The translations under genes were made by a program, and so were the position numbers. A DNA stretch of 64,000 nucleotides from Faecalicatena_A orotica. GTDB taxonomy: Bacteria; Bacillota; Clostridia; Lachnospirales; Lachnospiraceae. The DNA is taken from NCBI RefSeq assembly GCF_040545875.1, contig NZ_JBEPMR010000003.1. One strand, written 5' to 3'. Under the pieces are notes generated by a model. It did no database searches. It was not told the origin of the DNA and worked only from the letters and a program-made list of their open reading frames with translations. Numbering within the stretch: the stretch's first letter is position 1; the number at the start of each line of letters is the position of its first letter. Positions 57,856 through 64,000 of the stretch are shown here, piece after piece.

Positions 57856-57883
57856 TTCACGAGTCAGGGATTTATGATATAAT
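57856..57883 (+). promoter_or_regulatory. Promoter of the RNA-modification gene cluster
   Basis: TTCACG (57856-57861), 16-base spacer, consensus TATAAT (57878-57883) with extended -10 TG. It should serve the gene run beginning at 57907. Confidence 0.6.
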
Positions 57884-57906
57884 CAATCCCATGTGGAGGA
57901 AACGAT

Positions 57907-59313
57907 ATGAATTTACCGATAGCATTTGAAGAGAAAATGAGAAGCCTGCTGCATGAAGAGTATGCGGATTATGAGAAGTGTTTTGACGAGGCGCGGCATT
58001 ACGGGCTGCGTGTGAATACAAATAAAATTACTGTGGAAGAGTTTTTAAAGATTGCGCCGTGGAAGCTGGAGCCGATCCCGTGGATACACAATGGGTTCTA
58101 TTATGACGGGGATAGTGTTCAGCCTGCAAAGCACCCGTACTATTTTGCGGGACTGTATTATCTGCAGGAGCCGAGTGCCATGACTCCGGCCGACAGGCTC
58201 CCGGTGGATCCGGGGGATAAGGTGCTGGATGTCTGTGCGGCCCCGGGGGGGAAGGCTACTGAGCTCGGAGCGAAGCTTCAGGGAAAGGGCGTCCTGATTG
58301 CGAATGACATCAGCAGTTCCAGAGCAAAGGGATTATTGAAGAATCTGGAACTGTTCGGAATCGGGAATATGATGGTGCTCAGTGAGGAGCCCGGGAAGCT
58401 GACGGAGTATTTCCGGGGGTATTTTGATAAGATTTTAATCGATGCCCCGTGTTCCGGAGAGGGGATGTTCCGCAAGGATAAGAAGATGGTGAAGGCATGG
58501 GAGGAACACGGACCTGAATTCTTCTCAAAGATCCAGAGGAGTATTATTACACAGGCCGCTTCTATGCTGAAGACAGGCGGCATGCTCTTATATTCCACCT
58601 GTACCTTTGACCCTTCCGAAAACGAGCAGACGATCGAATATCTGCTGTCAGAATATCCGGAATTTGAAATCTGCAGTATCCGGCCTTACGAAGGATTTGC
58701 CGAAGGAATGCCGGAAACGGGGGAGAGCGGGAATCAGGAACTTAAGAAGACGGTCCGCATCTTCCCCCACAGGATGCAGGGGGAAGGGCATTACCTTGCT
58801 CTGCTAAAGAAAGGGCATTGTGAAGAGAACCATGAAGCAGATGCAGACAGGGCCGGGAAAACGGCAGGGAGGAAGAAAAAGCTGCCTGAGGAACTGGATG
58901 CATTTTTTCAGGATGTGGACTGGGAACTGGATGCGTCCCGCCTTGATATACATGGAGAGCGTGTCTACTATATGCCGGAAGGCCTGCCTGACCTGAAGGG
59001 GGTCCGTTTTTTACGTTCCGGCCTTTTATTGGGAGAACTAAAGAAAAACCGCTTTGAACCGAGCCAGGCACTTGCCATGTGCCTGAAACGTAAAGATTAT
59101 GCAAGGGTATTAGACCTGCCTTTGGCGGATGAGCGTGTCATCAAGTATCTGAAAGGGGATACGCTGGATCTGGAAGATATGGTGTCTGCAAAGGAGAAAG
59201 GCTGGTATCTGGTCTGCGTGGACGGATATCCGCTCGGATTCGGCAAACTTTTAGGCCAGACACTGAAGAATAAGTACCTCCCGGGCTGGAGATGGATGGG
59301 AAGTGGGCAGTAA
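57907..59313 (+). CDS. RsmF/RsmB-family RNA (cytosine-C5) methyltransferase
   Basis: A 468-residue SAM-dependent methyltransferase modifying cytosine in rRNA or tRNA. SAM loop VLDVCAAPGGKATEL, the first catalytic region IDAPCSGEGMFRK (Cys) and the second STCTFDPSENEQ (Cys) are in place, as in m5C enzymes. The C-terminal RsmF-like PUA-type domain follows a Lys-rich linker (about 305-325). The target base is not deducible. GTGGAGG precedes ATG. The pseudouridine synthase gene follows within five bases. Confidence 0.88.
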   Translation: MNLPIAFEEKMRSLLHEEYADYEKCFDEARHYGLRVNTNKITVEEFLKIAPWKLEPIPWIHNGFYYDGDSVQPAKHPYYFAGLYYLQEPSAMTPADRLPVDPGDKVLDVCAAPGGKATELGAKLQGKGVLIANDISSSRAKGLLKNLELFGIGNMMVLSEEPGKLTEYFRGYFDKILIDAPCSGEGMFRKDKKMVKAWEEHGPEFFSKIQRSIITQAASMLKTGGMLLYSTCTFDPSENEQTIEYLLSEYPEFEICSIRPYEGFAEGMPETGESGNQELKKTVRIFPHRMQGEGHYLALLKKGHCEENHEADADRAGKTAGRKKKLPEELDAFFQDVDWELDASRLDIHGERVYYMPEGLPDLKGVRFLRSGLLLGELKKNRFEPSQALAMCLKRKDYARVLDLPLADERVIKYLKGDTLDLEDMVSAKEKGWYLVCVDGYPLGFGKLLGQTLKNKYLPGWRWMGSGQ

Positions 59314-59317
59314 AAAT

Positions 59318-60025
59318 ATGAAGTTAAGACTGGATAAATATCTTGCCGACATGGGGACAGGAACCCGCAGTGAGGTGAAAAAGGCAGTCGCAAAGGGGCA
59401 GGTAACCGTGAACCGGGAAGTGGTTAAAAAGCCGGAGACGAAGATCGACACGGAGAAAGACACCGTCTGTTGCCAGGGGATGATTGTCGGCTATACGGAG
59501 TATGAATATTATATGCTGAACAAGCCCTCCGGCGTTGTCTCGGCAACAGAGGACAAAAGGGACCGGACGGTGGTTGATTTAATTGAAAGCAAAAGACGTA
59601 AGGACCTGTTCCCGGTGGGAAGGCTGGACAAGGATACAGAAGGGCTGCTCCTGATTACAAATGACGGGGCGCTTGCCCACAGGCTCCTGTCGCCAAAGAA
59701 ACATGTTGACAAGGTGTACTACGCGGAGGTTTCAGGAAAGGTCACCAAAGAGGATGTGGACGCTTTCGCCGGAGGCCTTGATATCGGGGAAGAGCAAAAG
59801 ACCCTGCCGGGAAAGCTTGAGATTCTTGAATCAGACGAGATATCACGGATTGAACTGACCATACAGGAAGGAAAATTCCATCAGGTGAAGAGGATGTTTC
59901 AGGCGGTGGACAAGGAAGTTGTTTACCTGAAACGTATCCGTATGGGACCTCTTTTGCTGGATGAAACCCTTGCGGCGGGAGAATACAGAGAATTGACAAA
60001 GGAAGAGATAGCACAATTATGTTAG
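59318..60025 (+). CDS. RsuA/RluB/RluE-family pseudouridine synthase
   Basis: A 235-residue enzyme making pseudouridine in rRNA. N-terminal S4 domain (MKLRLDKYLADMGTGTRSEV), catalytic aspartate in GRLDKDTEGLLLITNDG, and FHQVKRMFQAV at the end. RsuA-like (16S position 516) by similarity, not proven. The frame opens at 59303, but the family N terminus corresponds to ATG 59318. The end overlaps the HAD gene by seven bases, so they are coupled. Confidence 0.9.
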   Translation: MKLRLDKYLADMGTGTRSEVKKAVAKGQVTVNREVVKKPETKIDTEKDTVCCQGMIVGYTEYEYYMLNKPSGVVSATEDKRDRTVVDLIESKRRKDLFPVGRLDKDTEGLLLITNDGALAHRLLSPKKHVDKVYYAEVSGKVTKEDVDAFAGGLDIGEEQKTLPGKLEILESDEISRIELTIQEGKFHQVKRMFQAVDKEVVYLKRIRMGPLLLDETLAAGEYRELTKEEIAQLC

Positions 60026-60684
60026 AGAATAAAAAAGCGGTAATATTTGATCTGGACGGTTCACTGGTTGATTCCATGTGGATCTGGCCGGAGGTGGATG
60101 ACATATATATGGAAAAATACAACCTGACACAGCCGGAGGATTTCCATAAGGCGATCGAGGGGATGAGCTACACAGAAACGGCACAGTATTTTCTGGATAC
60201 ATTCCCGTCATTGGAGTGCACCCTCGATGATGTCCGCGAGGAATGGAAGAACATGACGATGGAGCTGTATGCATCGAAGGTTCCTTTCAAGCCGGGGGCA
60301 CGTGAATTTCTGGAACAGATGCAGGAACAGGGGATCCTTATGGGGATCGCCACGAGCAACGCAAGAGAGCTTGTAGATGCGGTCCTGAAAGCACTCCATG
60401 CGGAGGAGTTTTTTACCTCTGTAAGAACGGCATGCGAAGTGGCCGCCGGAAAGCCTGCACCGGATGTTTACCTGAAGGTTGCCGAAGACCTTAATGTAGA
60501 CCCGAAGGACTGTCTGGTATTCGAGGATGTTCCGAAAGGGATTGAGGCGGCCTTAAATGCGGGGATGACTGTATGTGCCGTGGATGATGAATTTTCAAGA
60601 CCGGATGAGGCCGAGAAAAAGCGTCTGGCCGATTATTTTATCCATGATTATTATGATATTAAAAATAACACCTATGAGGTATAG
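60019..60684 (+). CDS. HAD-family phosphatase (beta-phosphoglucomutase-like)
   Basis: A 221-residue Rossmann-fold hydrolase of the HAD superfamily with alpha-helical cap. Motif I FDLDGSLVDSMWIW (nucleophile Asp), motif II ATSNAREL, Lys in AGKPAPDVYL and motif IV VFEDVPKGIEAAL. The substrate is unknown; members act on sugar phosphates, nucleotides or damaged metabolites. AAAGGAAGAG precedes ATG. It is coupled to the pseudouridine synthase gene and followed after three bases by the YgiQ gene, a common clostridial order. Confidence 0.88.
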   Translation: MLENKKAVIFDLDGSLVDSMWIWPEVDDIYMEKYNLTQPEDFHKAIEGMSYTETAQYFLDTFPSLECTLDDVREEWKNMTMELYASKVPFKPGAREFLEQMQEQGILMGIATSNARELVDAVLKALHAEEFFTSVRTACEVAAGKPAPDVYLKVAEDLNVDPKDCLVFEDVPKGIEAALNAGMTVCAVDDEFSRPDEAEKKRLADYFIHDYYDIKNNTYEV

Positions 60685-60687
60685 AAG

Positions 60688-62598
60688 ATGAACCAGGGGT
60701 TTTTACCACTATGTAAACAGGATATGAAGGACAGGGGATGGGACCGGGTTGATTTCGTCTATGTCTCTGGAGATGCCTATGTCGACCACCCGTCTTTTGG
60801 ACATGCCATTATTACCAGAATTCTGGAGTCCCACGGGTACCGGGTGGGGATTATCGCACAGCCGGACTGGAGGGTGAAAGAAAGCGTGACGGTATACGGG
60901 GAGCCGCGTCTCGGCTTCCTTGTCTCGGCGGGAAATATGGATTCTATGGTGAACCATTTTTCGGTCTCTAAGAAGAGGCGCCGTCAGGATGCCTATACAC
61001 CCGGCGGGGAGATGGGGAAACGTCCGGATTATGCTGCAGTCGTCTATGGCAATCTGATCCGGCAGACGTATAAGCATACGCCGGTTATTCTGGGAGGCAT
61101 TGAAGCGAGTCTTCGCAGGCTTGCACATTATGACTACTGGTCTGACAAGGTCAAACGCTCCGTCCTTTTGGATTCCGGCGCAGATATCATATCTTACGGG
61201 ATGGGGGAACGTTCCATTATTGAGATTGCGGAGGCTCTGGATGCGGGTATTGATGTATCGGACCTGACCTATCTTGACGGGACCGTCGTAAAGACAAAAA
61301 GTCTTGATTCCGTATATGACGCGGTGGTCCTGCCGTCCTATGGTGAACTGGTGAAGTCGCCCCGGGCATATGCTGAAAGCTTTTATACGCAGTACCAGAA
61401 TACAGATCCCTTTACAGGAAAACGCCTTGTGGAGCCGTATTCAGACCACTTGTATGTGGTCCAGAACCCGCCGCCTGGACCGCTTAGCCAGACGGAGATG
61501 GACGATGTCTATGCACTTCCCTATATGCGGACGTACCATCCTTCCTATGAAAAGGCAGGGGGAGTCCCGGCCATTGCCGAGATTAAATTCAGCCTGATCA
61601 GCAACAGGGGGTGCTTCGGCGGATGTAACTTCTGTGCACTCACCTTCCATCAGGGCAGAATTATCCAGACACGCAGCCATGAATCTCTTCTGGAGGAGGC
61701 AGAGCTTTTAACAAATGAGCCGGATTTTAAGGGATATATTCATGATGTAGGCGGGCCGACGGCTAATTTCCGCCATCCGTCCTGCAGAAAGCAGCTGGAG
61801 CACGGTGTATGCAAGGAGAAACAGTGCCTGTTTCCGCAGCCGTGCCGGAACCTGGATGCAGACCACAGAGACTACGTGGAACTGCTGAGAAAGCTGAGAG
61901 ATGTGCCGAAGGTAAAAAAAGTATTCATCCGTTCCGGCATCCGGTTTGATTATCTGCTTGCAGACAAGGATAAAACATTCTTAAGGGAACTGTGCGAATA
62001 CCATGTAAGCGGGCAGCTCAAAGTTGCCCCGGAGCATGTCGCGGATGAAGTCTTAAGTAAAATGGGCAAGCCAAAGCATCAGGTATATGAGGAATTTACA
62101 AGAAAATTTCAGGATATGAACAAGAAACTCCATAAACAGCAGTTTCTTGTGCCTTATCTGATGTCTTCCCATCCAGGGTCCGACATGAAAGCGGCTGTGA
62201 AGCTTGCAGAATACTGCCGGGATCTGGGATATATGCCGGAGCAGGTACAGGATTTCTATCCGACTCCGTCCACCATCTCCACATGTATGTACTATACCGG
62301 GCTTGACCCGCGTACAATGGAAAAGGTGTATGTACCGAAGAACCCGCATGAGAAGGCACTGCAGAGGGCATTGATCCAGTACAGGAATCCGGATAATTAT
62401 GACCTTGTGATGGAGGCGCTGAAAAAGGCGGGGCGGATGGATCTGGTCGGGTTTGGGAAACAGTGCCTGATCAGGCCCAGAAAGTTTTCAAGTGAGAAGC
62501 ACCCTGTGGGGAAACAGACACAGGGAAAAACAAAAGCCGGCAGACCTTTACAAAAGAAGCCTGCCCGCAGCGTCAGCAGGAAAAAAGCCGGAAGGTGA
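60688..62598 (+). CDS. YgiQ/UPF0313-family radical SAM protein
   Basis: A 636-residue radical SAM enzyme. The N-terminal YgiQ domain (DRVDFVYVSGDAYVDHPSFG) is family-specific, the cluster motif is GCFGGCNFCAL (about 311-321, CxxxCxxC), and a second cysteine group (CRKQLEHGVCKEKQCLFPQP region) may bind another cluster. The C terminus is a basic low-complexity tail. Function is unknown for the family. The ATG follows GAGGTATAGAAG, a poor ribosome binding site, so coupling to the gene before is likely. Confidence 0.9.
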   Translation: MNQGFLPLCKQDMKDRGWDRVDFVYVSGDAYVDHPSFGHAIITRILESHGYRVGIIAQPDWRVKESVTVYGEPRLGFLVSAGNMDSMVNHFSVSKKRRRQDAYTPGGEMGKRPDYAAVVYGNLIRQTYKHTPVILGGIEASLRRLAHYDYWSDKVKRSVLLDSGADIISYGMGERSIIEIAEALDAGIDVSDLTYLDGTVVKTKSLDSVYDAVVLPSYGELVKSPRAYAESFYTQYQNTDPFTGKRLVEPYSDHLYVVQNPPPGPLSQTEMDDVYALPYMRTYHPSYEKAGGVPAIAEIKFSLISNRGCFGGCNFCALTFHQGRIIQTRSHESLLEEAELLTNEPDFKGYIHDVGGPTANFRHPSCRKQLEHGVCKEKQCLFPQPCRNLDADHRDYVELLRKLRDVPKVKKVFIRSGIRFDYLLADKDKTFLRELCEYHVSGQLKVAPEHVADEVLSKMGKPKHQVYEEFTRKFQDMNKKLHKQQFLVPYLMSSHPGSDMKAAVKLAEYCRDLGYMPEQVQDFYPTPSTISTCMYYTGLDPRTMEKVYVPKNPHEKALQRALIQYRNPDNYDLVMEALKKAGRMDLVGFGKQCLIRPRKFSSEKHPVGKQTQGKTKAGRPLQKKPARSVSRKKAGR

Positions 62599-62621
62599 TT
62601 AGAGAGAAGAAGGTGTTTGAT

Positions 62622-63380
62622 GTGAGAATTGCGATTGTAACGGGGGCTTCCTCGGGTATGGGGCGGGAATTTGTCCGACAGCTTCCGTATTTTTACCATA
62701 ATCTGGATGAGATCTGGATCATTGCCCGCAGGGAGGAGAAACTCGCCGCCCTTGCACAAGGAAGTGCCGTTCCATGCAGGATCTTTGCAGGCGATTTATG
62801 CAAGGGTGAGATTTACCAGAAGTTAGAACATGCGTTAAAGGAAGAAACACCGGATATACGGATGCTTGTGAATGCGGCCGGATTCGGGAAGGTAGGTGAG
62901 GTGAAGAAGATTGCCCACAGGGAACCGTCAGCCCAGACGGCGATGATTGATCTGAACTGCCGGGCGCTCACAAGGATGACTCTCATCTGCCTGCCTTACC
63001 TGCGCCTTGGGAGCAGGGTTGTGAATCTGGCTTCCGCGGCGGCATTCTGTCCGCAGCCGTCTTTTGCCGTTTATGCGGCTACGAAATCTTATGTTCTGAG
63101 TTTTTCAAGGGCCCTTGGTGCAGAACTGAAGCGCACGGGCATTTATGTGACAGCAGTCTGCCCGGGACCCGTGGCAACAGAGTTTTTCGATGTCTCGGGA
63201 AAACTTCCCAACAAATGGAAGGATGCCGTGATGGCGAAACCGGACAGGGTAGTGAAAAAGGCACTTCTCGACGTGAGGAAGAAAAAAGAAATATCCGTTT
63301 ATGGAATTGCAATGAAGGGCGCAGAGCTTGGCGCGAAGCTTATGCCTCACCGTGTTATCATGGATTTACTTTCAAACTAG
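62622..63380 (+). CDS. SDR-family oxidoreductase
   Basis: A 252-residue NAD(P)-dependent short-chain dehydrogenase. Cofactor motif TGASSGMGREF at the start (TGxxxGxG), NAAGFG, catalytic Ser in VVNLASAAAF and YAATK (YxxxK). Substrate unknown; several bile-acid hydroxysteroid dehydrogenases are SDRs, but no specific residue points to that. GTG 62622 with AGAAGAAGG upstream is chosen; the frame is open to a GTG at 62595, overlapping the YgiQ stop. Confidence 0.85.
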   Translation: MRIAIVTGASSGMGREFVRQLPYFYHNLDEIWIIARREEKLAALAQGSAVPCRIFAGDLCKGEIYQKLEHALKEETPDIRMLVNAAGFGKVGEVKKIAHREPSAQTAMIDLNCRALTRMTLICLPYLRLGSRVVNLASAAAFCPQPSFAVYAATKSYVLSFSRALGAELKRTGIYVTAVCPGPVATEFFDVSGKLPNKWKDAVMAKPDRVVKKALLDVRKKKEISVYGIAMKGAELGAKLMPHRVIMDLLSN

Positions 63381-63406
63381 ATATAGAGAATTGAGGAGAC
63401 ATACGA

Positions 63407-63985
63407 ATGAAAAAGATAATAAAGGGAAATCCCGGCTATCTGGATTATAAGAAGAAGGTGGAGATCATCCGCACGATTATTTATTTTGCCCTTGTGGCAG
63501 CGGTCTTTTTTCTCGGTTACAGCCAGGCCCACACAAAGAAAAATCTTCTGACAATTGTCGCGATACTCGGCTGCCTGCCTGCATCCAAAGCACTGGTGGG
63601 GGTGATCACCCGTTTTCCGTATCCTTCCATTGCAAGTATCCGCGCAGAAGAAATTAAAGACAAGACAGGGTATATTACGGCGATATATGATATGATTATT
63701 ACAAGCCGTGAGAAAGTCATGCCGATGGACTGCATCGTGATATCCGGCAATACGATTTTCGGCTATACGAATAGTGAAAAAGTGGACGTGAAATATGCGG
63801 CCTCCCATATCAGGGGGATTTTGAACCAGAACCAGTTCCCGGATGTATCTGTTAAGATCCTGAATAATTACACTGCTTTTCTGGCGAGGGCTGAGGGACT
63901 GAATTCCATCGCGGCCGTGGAAAAGAGTGACACAAAGGAACTGGAAGAACAGATGGCACATGTTATCTTAAATATTTCAATGTAG
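63407..63985 (+). CDS. Conserved hypothetical membrane protein, 192 residues
   Basis: I do not recognise a named family. Two membrane helices lie near the N terminus (about residues 22-40 and 46-64), followed by a soluble domain of about 125 residues with an alternating beta/alpha pattern (TGYITAIYDMIITSREKV, CIVISGNTIFGYT). No catalytic motif stands out. GAGGAGACATACGA precedes ATG. It closes the run of genes; the next gene apparently starts 12 bases later. Confidence 0.72.
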   Translation: MKKIIKGNPGYLDYKKKVEIIRTIIYFALVAAVFFLGYSQAHTKKNLLTIVAILGCLPASKALVGVITRFPYPSIASIRAEEIKDKTGYITAIYDMIITSREKVMPMDCIVISGNTIFGYTNSEKVDVKYAASHIRGILNQNQFPDVSVKILNNYTAFLARAEGLNSIAAVEKSDTKELEEQMAHVILNISM

Positions 63986-63997
63986 GAAGGTTTACGA

Positions 63998-64000
63998 ATG
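63998..64000 (+). CDS. Possible start codon of the next gene, cut by the window edge
   Basis: AGGAAGG (63985-63991) lies six bases before ATG at 63998-64000, the last bases of the window. Only one codon is visible. Confidence 0.4.

Overview
The window looks like a continuous piece of chromosome from an anaerobic, spore-forming Firmicute, most probably a gut-type Lachnospiraceae (Clostridium scindens / Dorea-like). The reasons are a six-gene Rnf complex, an [FeFe] hydrogenase, a sodium-pumping biotin decarboxylase operon, sporulation genes (alpha/beta SASP, GerW/YtfJ, a YlbJ-like protein, DUF2953), gene orders shared with Bacillus (rsmD-coaD-ylbJ; rpmB facing the Asp23/FakA/RecG genes) and strong GGAGG ribosome binding sites. 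The taxon is an inference; no rRNA is present. I found no tRNA, rRNA, CRISPR array, transposase or prophage gene.

Layout. 1-9.1 kb: FliB-like lysine methylase, zinc alcohol dehydrogenase, exported C39-like protease, two D-Ala-D-Ala carboxypeptidases, deoC, a metallophosphoesterase and scpA-scpB. 9.2-15.3 kb: two unusual fusion genes (2-isopropylmalate synthase with an AraC DNA-binding domain; [FeFe] hydrogenase with rubredoxin-rubrerythrin-rubredoxin) on either side of a reverse-strand POT peptide transporter. 15.4-20.7 kb: five-gene Na+ decarboxylase operon with two different carboxyltransferases. 20.7-21.25 kb: a non-coding stretch with a terminator, a hairpin and a 240-bp palindromic element. 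21.25-28.1 kb: aminopeptidase P, RpiR-type regulator, BaiN/YhiN flavoprotein, cmk, ispH, rpsA. 28.3-35.4 kb: rnfCDGEAB, facing apbE, then a NusG-II protein and a Gx transporter. 35.4-45 kb: ruvAB, zapA, U32 peptidase, FtsW-type SEDS protein overlapping a penicillin-binding protein, a DUF2953-GerW pair and a 45-residue membrane peptide. 45-52.3 kb: metF/LysR, rpmB, a cytidylate-kinase-like protein, Asp23, fakA, recG. 52.4-64 kb: SASP, rsmD, coaD, a coiled-coil protein, ylbJ, pepD, an M23 peptidase, and a run of RNA-modification, HAD, radical-SAM and SDR genes.

How it works together. A redox and ion economy is concentrated here. The decarboxylase should export Na+ on decarboxylation, Rnf couples ferredoxin oxidation to NAD+ reduction and ion export, and ApbE should attach FMN to RnfD and RnfG. 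The hydrogenase fusion could send electrons from H2 or ferredoxin to a diiron peroxidase. The rest is housekeeping: peptide uptake and hydrolysis, cell wall and division, recombination, translation and sporulation.

The most promising undescribed items are the LeuA-AraC fusion (a possible leucine-sensing enzyme-regulator), the hydrogenase-rubrerythrin fusion with a buried internal ribosome binding site, the dual-carboxyltransferase Na+ pump, the 240-bp palindrome, and a perfect 15-bp palindrome between the divergent apbE and nusG-II promoters.
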